From Latrodectus hesperus (Eukaryota; Arthropoda; Arachnida; Araneae; Theridiidae), in NCBI GenBank assembly GCA_037975125.1, contig CM075853.1, positions 53,576,958 through 53,640,957 of the forward strand: a stretch of 64,000 nt of DNA, written 5' to 3'. Below are positions 1 through 12,715 of this stretch, piece after piece (within the stretch, counting starts at the first letter, position 1; every line of letters starts with the position of its first letter). The position numbers and the translations under genes were made by a program. The notes below the pieces were generated by a model. That model was not told where the DNA came from and did no database searches. It saw nothing but the letters and a program-made list of their open reading frames with translations.

Positions 1-800
1 CTAATGGAATACAACACTTCTTCTGTTGGCCAATTCTAGCAGTTTCTGGCCAATCGCTAGCTTCAGACAGTCCAGTTGTTGATAGTAGTGATCTCAATTT
101 AGTATTTGGCTATACTCATTATAAATTATTCCTTTCCAGTCACACCAAATCCACTGTAGAACTTTTTTGCCCGTTAGTCTTGGTTTAAACCACCGTTTGA
201 GCTGCTTCACCGAACTTTAACCACGATCATTTTCGCACAATATATATTGTCGTATGTGACCCATTTCTCATCTCCAATCACCATCCGTTAAGAAATAGGT
301 CGATTGCGTTCGGTTTGGCCAAAGATTCGAAGATGGAAATTCGATCCATCATGTTTATGGCGTTAATTGGTGAGGCACCCAAACATCGAGCTTCTTTTTG
401 AATATAACTTTGCGCAAATAGTTCAAAACTGTTTTATGGTAGATCTTTAGTTCCAGGGAGATGCAAGGACAACTAACATGCCGGTCAACTTCTATTATTT
501 CTGTGATTTTATCGACATTTTCGACAACGGGCCTGCCTGTGCGAGGTGCATTTTTAACATCAAAAACGCCTGAACGAAATGGACGAAACCAAAATTACAC
601 GTAATTAACTGTTACAGTATCGTCACTATAAATATTATTCACAATTTCAGCCACCTGGTGTGCATTTTCACCTTTATCAAAGAAAAACTGTAAAATATAC
701 CGAATTTTCTTTTTGTTGACTTCTATTTTTAATACCCTGTAACTCACAACTGAATGGACCAAACAAAAAACAGCAAAAGAATTTTTAGTGTGAAATGTCA
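1..800 (-). mobile_element. Decayed mariner-like transposon, cut by the window start
   Basis: Reading the minus strand gives recognisable mariner transposase pieces in order. The N-terminal helix-turn-helix region runs from about 800 to 600 (KKKIRYILQFFFDKGENAHQ). A nonsense TAA follows at about 592-594, where mariners usually have Gln in VQFWF. Next come an RTGRPVVEN segment (about 510-545), FKKKLDVWVPHQLTP (about 360-410) and GDEKWVTYDN (about 255-290), which holds the first catalytic Asp. The second Asp lies beyond position 1, and a stop stands where FHQDN would be expected. Several in-frame stops mean no active protein. The family assignment is by motif recognition and the copy is certainly dead. 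No terminal inverted repeat was identified at the 800 end. Confidence 0.8.
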
Positions 801-897
801 CCTTGACAACGAGTATAAATTTGAAAAGGTTTGATCGATACTTTATGAAATATCAATCACTACAGCAATCTACCGAAAAAGTAATGAATTCCTTTTT

Positions 898-1046
<149 letters not shown>

Positions 1047-1131
1047 AAATGGAGCAGTGTGTTTTTATAAAAGAAGTTTAGAAACAAGAAAATAGGGGGT
1101 TACATTGCCTGATTTTTTTTCTTTTTAGCAG

Positions 1132-1179
1132 TAAAATTAAAGTAAGAATTACTTCTAAGTGATTCTTACTTTAATTTTA
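1132..1179. repeat. Perfect inverted repeat, 18-bp arms
   Basis: The arms are 1132-1149 and 1162-1179 with a 12-nt spacer, which itself contains a 4-bp inverted match (ACTT/AAGT). It could be the core of a very small foldback element. No function is evident. Confidence 0.85.
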
Positions 1180-1180
1180 T

Positions 1181-1226
1181 TTTATATATGCTTCTTATAT
1201 CATTTTGACTTTATATATGCTTCTTA
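1181..1226. repeat. 17-bp direct repeat pair
   Basis: TTTATATATGCTTCTTA occurs at 1181-1197 and again at 1210-1226, immediately right of the hairpin at 1132-1179. This is a local duplication of unknown meaning. Confidence 0.7.
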
Positions 1227-2204
1227 CATAGTGCATAGAAAATAATGTTTTCTTATTCTTTATTTATATAGAAAGAGCAATTTTTTTTAATAAATTAATT
1301 TTAAGATCTAATGCTTATTTTCCAGTTTTATGAATTGTCGATTATCAAAACTATTTTACCAGTCCCTACGAGTTCGTATAAACAAGCGTCTGATGTATTA
1401 TATTTTTGTTTTAAGTATTCTGCATGAATATTTATGTTATGTATTCTCTTTTCACATAATTGCATGATATTATAAATAATTATTTTATTTTTTATGGAAA
1501 AATAATGTTGAGGATGTTACTGAAATTTCGTTGTATCTCGTTCATAAAAAATTAAAAATATAACCTCTTATATGAAGTGTTATCTGAAAAAAAATGGCAT
1601 ATGCAAAAAGAAATATATGAATTTATAGCTTTAATATATGCACAAATATTAAATATATTTTATTAAATTTATTAAACTTGTCTTAACTGTTGATCCGCTT
1701 TTTCAATGTAGACGGTTTGTGGTACGTTAAATCGTGATTGCAATATCCTCCAAGTGAAATGATACCTCTATGGAGGAAGAGCACATAATGTATTAAGCGG
1801 TCTTCTGATTGGTCCCTGCTTCCAAATTACGAAAATTCCCTCCAGGTTCCTTCTAGTAACCACCAGGTAGAGCCCAACTCAATGCTAGGTACAGAGAAAT
1901 AGGATGGTGCAACAACATTTACTCTTTAGTAGCAGAGAGTATTTTCCCTACACGGGAACAAATTTCTTAAATTTTCAAAGCTTATTTTGCTTTTTTTACT
2001 ATTTTGCTTTTTTTTATTATACGCTTATTTTGTGGGTGGAGCAAAAAGCATAAAAGGCATTTTGCTCCACCCACATTATTTTCATAATTTGTAGTTTTTT
2101 AAAATATTTTTAGATTAAATACACCAGTCTTTGGAGGAAATAGAAGTTTCAATACTGTGGGAAAGTGATTGAAATCAACCGAAATGTGAAGGCTAGCTAT
2201 AAAG
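1227..2204. other. AT-rich non-coding stretch
   Basis: No open frame with family resemblance. It contains a slightly GC-richer patch (about 1690-1900) and repeated homopolymer T runs near 1980-2020. Nothing can be assigned. Confidence 0.6.
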
Positions 2205-2650
2205 CAGTCTTTCTCAACTGGATTTGCTCCAAGACCGTAAAATATTTCGGTATGTTCTCGCAAACCGGTAAGCTTAATAATTAGATCCATTGATATAATT
2301 TTTTCACACAAATAAATCTTGAAGAAAAATAATTTTTAATGAATAAAAATAATTTTAGAAATTATATTACGATAGTTATTCAGCGTTCAAGCTATCAGCG
2401 ATAGTCAAGGCAGAGAGGGACACACTGATTGGTGTATTAAGTGTACGGCACGGTAATTTATGAAATTCAATTAGGTACATAGTTGCCAGTTTGTTATATT
2501 TTTGATCATCCATCACATATCATTTTCTAAACTAGTAAAATATTATTATTTTAATGTAGGTGCTGTTTTAATATTTGTTGTCGGCCGATGACACTTTGGA
2601 TTTTGGACAGATACTTGGATGTTTCGCAGACCGGTGGTTGAGAAACACTG
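2205..2650. mobile_element. hAT-like MITE with imperfect 8-bp target duplication
   Basis: The left end reads CAGTCTTTCTCAACTGG and the right end, reverse complemented, reads CAGTGTTTCTCAACCACC. The first 14 bases match except at one position, and the pattern is typical of hAT-type ends. The flanking 8-mers are CTATAAAG on the left and TTATAGAG on the right (6 of 8 identical), as expected for an old hAT 8-bp duplication. The 446-bp interior has no transposase ORF, so this is a non-autonomous copy. The short minus ORF running across the left end is a shadow. Confidence 0.75.
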
Positions 2651-4070
2651 TTATAGAGTACTTTACTTCTGTCCTTATGGATATTATACATTTCAATTGC
2701 ATCTGGAATAAACTGCAAAAAAAGAAATAAATTTCAATTATCGTGAATATATTACCTAGAAAGTTTTTTTTTAACTAATATTATTAAAGTTAGAAATTTT
2801 AATATATTTAAGAAATTTTAAAATATTTACAGGAAATATCAAGTAAAATTTATATTGAAATCGATTACAAGAAGAAAGTCAATTTTATTGTTCATTGACT
2901 TGATTTAAAAAAATGTCTACAGAATGTGTGGAAATTCACGAAAATATCGTAGTAATTTCTTTTTAGAATAACATGGTTAGATTTGTGATATTATTAGCCC
3001 CACATTTAAGATTAATTAAATACTTCGTCAAAAAAATTTTATTTTTTAATTATATCCACTCAAAAATTGATTTGTTATAATACCATAAACATTTTAAATA
3101 ATCGTTACGGTAAAGCTAGCAAGAAATGGAAAATATTACATTTTGAAATTAAAAATAATCATTCGTTGAAAAATATTTAAAATTAATCAAAATCTTTAAA
3201 ATCCTCATACTTCTACATCAATAAGTTTCACTACAAACTTTTCTTCGATTTCGAGTCCGTTTACTATTTAAAGAAATGTTTTAATTTACAGAAATATGAA
3301 GTAAATTATAAAAAGTTCAAAACAGTTTGCATATTATCAAAACAAATGTCAATTTATTTTATACCAAGTAAATATAGCATAGCTTCTTATGATCAAAGGG
3401 AAAAAATCTCAAACAAAAAACTTAATATTTTAATTTGGTGATACAAAAAATTTATTTGCGTGTAGTGTAAGAAATTCTTCTGCTACATAAAAGAAATGAA
3501 AGTGAGATTCAAAAAATTATTTGAAAGTTTACAAATAAAGCATAATATCACATTAAAAAATGTAGAAAACCCAAGTCACTTGATTGCTAATGAGCATTAA
3601 ATATTCTAAAAATTAGGCTTTTATTTATGTTAAATTTTACAATTTTGCCTCTTTTATTGTGCGTAGATTTTATTGGTGACGTTTATTTGGAAAATATGTC
3701 GCTAAAAACCTGTTTCGCTCTGAGCAATCTTAGGTGAATGTGAAGAATAAGGTTTGGTAGAATCTCTTCAGAATTATTGCTCTATAGGTTATGGCGTGAG
3801 TCCAAATAGAATTACACTAATTTCTAATTTTTCTCTTCAGTCAGCGTACCATATTGGAAACACTGATATATTCAATCAATATCCAGAAACAGACAGGTAA
3901 TGTCTTGTAGTTGTATAGAAATGTTTTGACGATTAAATTATGTCACCAAGCTGTTGTAATTGTAATGTATTATCTAGTTTTGCCAAAATATAGTAGAATA
4001 TCTTTAGTGTTATCTATTTTTCTGAAATAATTAAAAATCTAAGTTATATGTATATATATATTGCATATAT
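2651..4070. other. AT-rich non-coding stretch
   Basis: No coding evidence, no RNA gene and no clear repeat boundaries were seen. Confidence 0.6.
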
Positions 4071-4118
4071 AGTATAATACTTGTCGCGCATTTAAAAACG
4101 CGCGACAAGGATTATACT
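4071..4118. repeat. Hairpin with GC-rich stem
   Basis: The arms 4071-4091 and 4098-4118 pair at 19 of 21 positions around a 6-nt loop. The stem contains TTGTCGCGC, a rare GC block in this AT-rich context. It may be a foldback element or a structured RNA; the sequence does not decide. Confidence 0.75.
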
Positions 4119-4720
4119 CCATTTAGGGTCATATATATGAAAGATAGGGTTCAATGTAAAATTGGGTACCCCTTGATTTGGCGAAAAATTTTGATAAAAT
4201 TTGATTTATCTCAGCATAGCTTTTAAGTAGTGCTCATGTTGTTAGTCACATCATAGCACCTATCTTTGAGTAAAAACAAAATCAAAAATCAAGGTATACT
4301 CGACTGTAAACTTTTACGAAAAGATACTGGTTCTTTCATTGAAGAATAATATGTATCATCATATTACACAAGTATGTTTAAAAAAAGGACAAGTGCTGTA
4401 TAATCCATGATTCCAAATTCTGAATTTTTTTGGTGGTGAAGAAATGTTGCCAAGATGACGTATCGTGTCGTGCGCGATGACGTAAATACAAGGGTTACCA
4501 AAATAGAATTTTCTGCATAATTCTTATAGGTCTCCATATGTATGAGATAATAAAAACGAGGTTGCCAGATACATAAGAAAATCCGCCAAAACATCGCCAA
4601 TCTCAGAATTTGGCATCCTGGATTATACGGCACCTGTGCCAAAAAAAAATCACACATTTTATTTCTCAATTAGTTTATTGTCAACAATTATGGTGGAGCT
4701 CGTAAAAGCAATTTATTAAT
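4119..4720. other. Non-coding stretch with polyadenylation-like motifs
   Basis: Downstream (minus strand) of the small ORF at 4721-5013 there are AATAAA motifs within about 60 bases of its stop, near 4660-4680. Further left is a 135-bp segment (4164-4298) with weakly inverted ends. No gene was recognised here. Confidence 0.5.
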
Positions 4721-5013
4721 TTAGAATTTCCCCAAAATTTTTTTAATCTCTCCTTCAGTTTTATCCATTTCCTCTTTAATTTCGGCAGATTTCTCATCTT
4801 TATCTTTCTTAAAGAATTCAGTCCCTTTTTCCTTTAGTTTTGTAAATTCTTCTTGCACTTTCTGGATCGCTTTCTGGCCTTCTGTTTTCGACATCTCTGA
4901 AATATCTTCCATCTTTTTTTTATATTTTTTAAACCTTCTGTAACAACCTTTTCAGGATTAACGTCAAAACCACCTGTTATAGCATCAGCTTTTCCTTTAC
5001 TTGATTCTGCCAT
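4721..5013 (-). pseudogene. Small Lys/Glu-rich protein ORF broken by a 1-nt frameshift
   Basis: On the minus strand an ATG at 5013 opens a frame beginning MAESSKGKADAITGG. It runs to about 4925, where an 8-A run shifts the frame. From ATG at 4910-4912 a second frame continues 63 codons to TAA at 4721-4723, ending EIKKILGKF. If the A run had one more base the two parts would form a single intronless protein of about 97 residues, highly charged and predicted helical, with no signal peptide or membrane segment. AATAAA motifs follow the stop. I do not recognise the family. It could be a retrocopy, a decayed single-exon gene, or an intact gene with an assembly error in the homopolymer. Confidence 0.5.
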
Positions 5014-5862
5014 TTATAAAAAAATTACGAAATTTAAAATATATCTCTTCCAAATATACAACAAGACTAACTCATACAAAATATTTTCTAGTTTTAATAA
5101 ACAAATGCTATTTGAAATTTACATTCACTATTATTCACACTTCAAAATATCAAATTTATGACACGCTCTTTACAATACTTAAAAATACATTTCATTTCTT
5201 ATTTTAGCAATAGAACAAAAATGTTAAACATATTTATATGAAATTGTTTTAAACAAATAACGTTAAAACCAGAATACTTTATTTTCCCTTAAAAGCCATT
5301 TAAGAAGTATTACCTGAAATATATTACACTGGAAAATTAGTTTTTGCGCAACGCAAAAATGTTTGTTGAAGATCCTCATATTTTTTACCATAATCCAAAT
5401 TTTTAGAATGGTATCAGCAAGATACCTTTTTTGCATAATTTATAGAGAATAGTAGCACTATTTTCAAAAATTTACTTTTTCATTGTTTCTAAATTTCGAT
5501 GGTACAGAGGTTGTATATTACTTTTGGATTATTTTTGAATTTGAGAAAGTTTTTGGTGAATTGTTATTTTGGTTACCTGGATTTCTACTTATCGTTATTC
5601 TGGTAACCTGGATTTCTATTTGCGTCAAAATGACAAAGAATGCAAAGACATTCAAAAACATTCTTTTTCGACAATTTTAATTTATACTTCCTCACTAGAC
5701 AATTTAAAACTCTTTGTTTTAACTATGTATTTTCATTAGAATTCTTGTCAGTTTAATCCCTGTAAATTTTCCTTTTTTGAAAACTTCTAAAATTTCATAA
5801 TCTTATCTATTCTTTTATTATTAATAGGATTGAATTCCCTCTATTTCAGGAGGAAAATATAA
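5014..5862. other. AT-rich stretch without a recognised gene
   Basis: It contains a short imperfect direct repeat around 5567-5620 (two copies of a segment containing ACCTGGATTTCTA). There is no coding resemblance. Confidence 0.55.
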
Positions 5863-7072
5863 GGAACAAGTGCAGTATCCCTATACACTTGGCGACGCGG
5901 CGAATTTTTTGTGTCGCCAAGCTAGGCGCGCGTTTATTAAAACGGGAAATTTCCCTAAGTTCGATCGAAAAATAAGCATTTCAGAAAATTTAAAAAGGGA
6001 AATAAATATAAATAACGGACTTACTTGATATGAAGTTAAGCTGACATGCTGATTGGTATATTTATTTCGACATTTTATTCGTTTGTCACCAGTGTCACAT
6101 TTCAGTAAAAATAATTATCTAATTTTACAAAAAAAAGCATGCAAAAATATTTTTCTAAATATATATACTTTATAAAATTTAAAAAAAAGCATGCAAAAAC
6201 TTATTTTTCAAATATAAACATTTTTTAAAATTTAAAAAAAAACATGAATAAAATATTTTTTAAATATATACACATTTTAAGTAAATAAAAATGAAACACG
6301 AATACAATAAAAAAATACATGTAAGCAATAGAATTTAAATAAAATGATTACACCTTCTCCAAATCAAATTTCCGTTAAAAAATTAATATTTGCGAATCCT
6401 AAATTAATTAATAATTTGGAATCCTGGGCAAAAATCCATCATTATTATCTTTAATTTTAGCTAATAGAATTTGTTGATATTTTTCGACAACATTTTTAAC
6501 ATGAGACATTTTTAATTAAAACAATAAATAACGTAATTAAAACAATAAAAAGATGATAATAAATTAAGAAAACGAAATAAGGAAAAAAGAATATTTAAAG
6601 ATTTTAAATATATAAAATAAAATATATCATTTAATAAAAAATATATATTAAAATTAAACCAAATAAAAGTAAATAATATAAAAGAAATAGTAAAAAAAAA
6701 ATTTACGATAATTGGACACTGGAGACAACGAAACACAAGAGCGGGAAATCCACTGATTCCATCAGCAAAAGTAAACGAAATTAAAATGACTAGCAATTAA
6801 AACGTAGAACAATTAGCAAAGAAAGTTCTGGAAAGTTCTCGAAGTGAAACTAAAAAAGCTATTGCCACTAAAAAAAAGCACATATATAACGTAAAAATTA
6901 TTTAAAACACGAGAAAAACGGAATCTGGCAACGAAAAAATAAAAATAGTAACAAAAACTAAATTTGGCAACACTACAATAAAAACAAAAGCTGAAATCGG
7001 CAACACTACAACGTAAACAACGGTTACCAGATTTGGCGAGAAATCAGTGTATGGGGATACTGAACTTGTTCC
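5863..7072. mobile_element. 1.2-kb non-autonomous DNA transposon, 8-bp target duplication
   Basis: The left end begins GGAACAAGTGCAGTATCCC. The reverse complement of the right end begins GGAACAAGTTCAGTATCCC, and identity is 25 of 27 over the first 27 bases. A perfect direct duplication AAATATAA flanks it at 5855-5862 and 7073-7080. The 1210-bp interior has no transposase frame. It carries a 9-bp hairpin near the left end (5888-5896 with 5913-5921) and a tandem repeat. An 8-bp duplication is known for hAT, P and Merlin-type elements, but the GGAACAAG ends do not let me choose a superfamily. Confidence 0.85.
6127..6285. repeat. Tandem repeat, three units of about 53 bp, inside the transposon
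   Basis: Three diverged copies each start with an A run followed by GCATGCAAAAA or ACATGAATAAA, then an AT-rich stretch. They begin near 6130, 6181 and 6233. Confidence 0.65.
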
Positions 7073-8924
7073 AAATATAATGTAACAATTGCTTTCAGCT
7101 TGGCAGTATTATAACTAAAAGATTATTTGGTATCTGTCATTTTCACGAATATAAAGTGAGCATTCTAATTTACTTTTCGGCTTTTCAAGATAAATAAAGG
7201 AAACATCGACTCGCAGAAAAATATCAAGCAATCCTATGAGTATAAAATATGTTATAACTCGGTTACTTTCTCTGTCTTGTTTCCTCGCCAAATTTCGCTT
7301 GGCTGGTTTTTATGTTATGTACAAGAAATTTTGGTTCTTTTCCATTGTAACCCACCTTATAATCCTAAAGAAATAGCATGTTTCTTACCGAGAAGCGAAT
7401 ATAGTATTACGTACATATAATGATTTCATTGACTCAAAATTTTATTTCAAATCTAATATATACCAATCGAAATTTTTAACCTTAAGGGGTTTCGTTCGTT
7501 CCAATTGAGATTCTGACCACTCCACTTTATTACAATTTTCATTGTCTTAAAATATCTATGATGTCAGATGACGTTTCATCTACGTCACATCGTATTGAAA
7601 TGGCGTCGTAAATCCGACCTGCCGACAAATTTGCTGCGTGCCTTCAAATCGCATCCTTATAGCGGCAGCAAACAAGATGAAGTTCACCATCGAATATGTC
7701 TGATAATGAGTAGGAATGTCTGAGAATATTGTCGAAGTTCATTTTGTTTCAGATTCTTCTGGAATTTTTGTTAGAATTCGTATTTTGTGTGATTTTCTTA
7801 AAACTGATATTTACTTTTTCGAAGTTCCCATATTTTCCTTATTCGCATTCGTTTCCGAAGTAATTTATTTTTTTCAGCTCCCTCGTTCTTTTCGAAATAT
7901 TTTTGTGAATCAAAATATTTTATGGAAATCAAAATATTTATTCGAAATATTTTTGTGTTTTGTTTTAATCAAAAATTTTTATGGATAATTTAACATATTA
8001 ACTTTATTATTTTACCATTGATGTTTGAAATCTATAAATTTGCGTTTTTTGTTAATTTTGTAAAATTAGTTGAGCATATTGATAGATACCAACAATTCAT
8101 GAAATATTTGTCACTATTTCAGCCATTTTTCCTCCCGCCGTTTTTCTCCATCGGAAATTCGCCATGAGTATGACATCATACGGCCTTAGCGACTTTTGGA
8201 AAATTTCGCCAAGGGTGACCGTACGGTAAAATTTTACCCATTTTGTTAATAAAACGTTTACAGTTTTGAACTAATAATTGCAATATTTGTTAACAATCTC
8301 TTTTAAATCTTAAGATTAATAACTTGCTTACGCCAACAGTAATTTTTTGTGAGTGTGAGCAAAAAAATTATTAAAAAGTAATAAATGGTGAATAAGCTGA
8401 ATGCTGAACAAAGCTAAAGCTAGTTAAAGCAAAATATTGCTTGGTAATAATTTTGTCGGTTAAAAGAAACATTACGGTCACATATTACCCCCTCCCCCGA
8501 AAAAAAAAACTTATCCAAATACAGTAAAATTAAATTTTGTTTCATTGAAAAATAGGTAAATTATATTATATTTACGCAATCAATCACTGATGCCATGGCT
8601 GAAAAGTTTCCGCCAGAAATAAAGATTGGCGTTTAAATAAGTTTCATTAATAAGTGATAATTATTTAGTTTATAAAACATTTGTATTATTTTTTAAAACT
8701 TTCTAAAAACATAAGCCTTTTTAAACAAAACACGATGCACGCAAATGGAATATTTACGACAGTAATTTACGATTTATTTTCTTTCCCGTTACGGGATTAT
8801 CGTACGGGAGTATAAAGGAAAAGTACCGAAATTTTTTGCTTTCGATAATTTTATTTTCAAATTGAAATCAACGGCTCTCTCTCTAGTTCTATATATAGTG
8901 TGCACATTAAATTATCCTGTGCTT
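7073..8924. other. Non-coding stretch with two GC-richer patches
   Basis: Patches at about 7560-7690 and 8140-8230 are richer in CG dinucleotides than their surroundings and may be transposon debris. The second contains TTCGCCAAGGGTGACCGTAC, and the motif TTCGCCAA echoes the ends of the 5863-7072 element. No ORF with family resemblance was found. Confidence 0.45.
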
Positions 8925-9015
8925 TAATAGCTGAGCTGGTAACAGAACAGTCAAAGGCTCTAACCTTTAATTGAACCGTTATTGAGTTCTATTCCCACTC
9001 CGACCTTGGATGTTG
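8925..9015 (+). mobile_element. Degenerate tRNA-derived SINE fragment
   Basis: The + strand shows TAGCTGAGCTGGTAACAG and, 40 bases on, TATTGAGTTCTATTCCCAC. These resemble the tRNA-like A and B box regions of the other SINE copies in this window. It is strongly decayed, with no target duplication seen. Confidence 0.4.
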
Positions 9016-9913
<898 letters not shown>

Positions 9914-9967
9914 ATTCTATTAATAAATACTTGTCTATTATATCATTTTAATTGGTAACATATTATA

Positions 9968-10018
9968 TAGCCATCAGCTAGCGAGCTTGGTTTGTCCAAG
10001 TGTCATAAATAAGAACAT
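9968..10018. repeat. Dispersed repeat, copy 1
   Basis: It shares a core with 12716-12770: a TATAGCC start, GAGCTTGG or AAGCTTGG, TGTCCAAGTGTC, then TAA-rich sequence. It could be a fragment of an older SINE or MITE. Confidence 0.5.
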
Positions 10019-11299
10019 TAATGCAATGAATAAAAAGGTATAGAAACACAGATAGCTTAAAATTTTTAACTCATTACAGAAATTTTATTAATTCACTGTG
10101 TATTATAGTCAAATTAAGCTTTTACAGCTTACTGCGTTTCAATTTCATTAATTCATTTAATTTTTGAAGAAAAAATCATTGTACAAGAAACAAAATATAG
10201 CTTTCACATTAATATAGATTTTCCAGCTCTATTCATTTCCAAGGATAATTCTTTGACGTTTCTCTTTTGTATAGATTGATTGGAAATTAGTTTACTTTTA
10301 ACCTCTGCAGAAATAAATCATCTTCGATCATATGTCTAACCTTTTATTGCACAACAATAATTATTAATAAAGCTATTAGTCATTTCATTTAATAAAAATC
10401 TAATCTTTCACTCACATATTTGCTACTACCTTTAATATCTTGATGGAAAAATTTATTTTCTTTATTAGAAAAAGAAAGTTATTTCAGAATTGTGTTTTGT
10501 ACTTAATGGGGGAATAATGTATTGCGAATTGTATAATAAATCGTCTTTTGTACTTTGTTAATACTGATGATATTTGCAGGGAGAATAATCTTGAATAATT
10601 TGAGAAATTATGCGAATTTTTTAAAGTTTTCTTTTGAATTATTGAAGAAGTTCCTAATTACATTAGTATTTAAGGAAAATTTTTTTGTTCAAATACAAAA
10701 TGGCATAATTAGCGGGACTCATGCCTTAAAGCAGTTAAGTGGGTGAAGAATACAATATAAATAGATCGTTGTTGAAGAGTACATATAACCCTACTTATTC
10801 TAGATATTTTTTCATTTTTGAATTCATTAGTAAGCTTTGCGAAAACGTAGCGCTATGTTAAAATAAATAAAAAGATCTATATAATCTATATAACAAAAAT
10901 TATATGTTAATATTTATTTGAATGTTATAATTCATAGGCATTTTCTTGAAACTAATATTAATACTGAATTAAAATTTTTACAAGCAATTAAGCAATTTCT
11001 TTAGATTATAAAATTAAATTTTTTTATCAATCTTAGAAAAAAACAGTTTTTGCAATCAGTACTTTGGACAGTTATACAAATTTAACCATCTTCAAACTTT
11101 GTCACTTGATTAGAACGACATCCTTTATACTACTCCGTATTTATATAATAAAACTTTTTAGTATACTTGAAATTTTTCAAATGAATTTTGAGAGCAAATA
11201 GCATATACTAAACTTTAATTTGTAGTCCTTCATTAAATAAAGTGCTTTAATCAAATACGAAGCATAGATTTATGTAGTTAATACTTTTTGAAGTTCTAG
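10019..11299. other. AT-rich non-coding stretch
   Basis: Short ORFs only, without family resemblance or splice context. Nothing to report. Confidence 0.55.
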
Positions 11300-11365
11300 T
11301 ACAAAATTTATATTTGCATTTATTTAGTTTTTACTTACTAAATAAATGCAAATATAAATTTTGTA
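11300..11365. repeat. Perfect hairpin, 29-bp arms and 8-nt loop
   Basis: The left arm 11300-11328 and right arm 11337-11365 are exact reverse complements, containing TTTATATTTGCATTTATTT. The loop is TTTTTACTT-like (11329-11336). Perfect pairing implies a recent origin or conversion. Confidence 0.95.
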
Positions 11366-12712
11366 TGATACAATACCGTACTCATTTACAAGTTCTGTCG
11401 CATTCACAAGCAAATTATGTTTAAAAATGCATCTTGGACAAAGAGGTAACACGACAAAGGAAACCAGATCAATTGAAAGGAAGTCTTTAATGTTAATTTG
11501 AATGAAATTATTTTATTAATAATGTTCTCATAGTTATGCTTTGTAAGAAAATTTCCATTTAATTTTTATGTGCACAGAAAAATATAAAAAGCAAACAGAA
11601 TCATGTTCGCACTCCCTAATTTCTGTAAAAGAGTATAAATTTTACTAGTTAGAATGTTCCGAAAAACCAAACAAATCTCACTCAGAATATCAAAATAATT
11701 AAAATCTTACATTTTCTTTTTTTCAGTATTTTAATATTTATTCACTCTATTATATTTAATTTTAATTTATATATTTTTTATTTTATTTTATTAACTGTTC
11801 CAGTAAGGGAAAATATCCTTACATCTTATATCTTTGTTAAAAAGGGACAAATTTTAAGTTTTCTTCCAATTTAAACTTAGTCTTTTATTGAAACTTTCCA
11901 GTTATTTTACAGAAATTTTTTTAAAAAGGGAGTATTATTGTCATGAAATATTACACAATTTCTGTTTTTATAATTTTATAAGAAATAATCTCTGTAAATA
12001 TATATAAGTTCTCTTTATTTGAAGTTTCGTGATCTTATATTCCTGGAGAACAGTGAGATAGGAAATTTTATTCAAAATCATTAAAAGGTATGTTATTTAA
12101 GAAATTTTTATTATGATGGTTATACACAAGAAATTGCATTATCATTATAAACTCAGAAAAAGAATGACGAGAGAGACACTATTTTATAAAAGTGACATCG
12201 GGTGATATCCAACATTACAAGATTCTGCATCATTTGATAATAGCTTCATTGAAAGTGCTTAAGATACCTTGAAAATGAGAAAAATTCCAATTCGCAAATC
12301 CTAGGCAGTTGATTTAATATGTTTTAAATTATTCATATTAACCTATTTCAATAATTTTTTTTCAAAAAGTCAACATTATTTACATTTGTGATGAAAATTT
12401 GATTTAAATCTTTATTTTGAAGAAATAAACTGATTGCATTTTCAATAATGTGGTAGTTTAGTGTGCACAGATTATTTTATTGACGTAAGACTCTTATTTT
12501 AATTTTATAAAAGCATAACACAAATTGCTTTCTTTTGATTCTTCTCATTTATTTTTTCTTATTAAAATATATCATTTATTTTTTTTACTTTTTAAATCTG
12601 TGGAATCAAAAATCTGTTAAATCTGTGGAATCAGAAGTCCTGTGGTCGGTCGTTGAGCAGTTACTTTCGTGGAGCTCTATTTAAACGAAAGACATACCCA
12701 ATACTGACTTAA
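11366..12712. other. AT-rich non-coding stretch
   Basis: No gene or RNA recognised. A slightly GC-richer patch lies at 12630-12700, just left of the dispersed repeat copy. Confidence 0.55.
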
Positions 12713-12715
12713 ATT

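Noticed and set aside
4164..4298. Possible MITE with inverted ends GGGTACCCCTTGATTT / GAGTATACCTTGATTT
   Set aside because: Three mismatches in 16 and no target duplication found; too weak to call.
4364..4669. 101-codon minus ORF
   Set aside because: No family resemblance; unlike the small Lys-rich ORF it shows no start context, and it lies in probable 3' flanking DNA.
7716..7988. 90-codon + ORF rich in Phe
   Set aside because: Low-complexity AT-driven translation with internal direct repeats; no domain seen.
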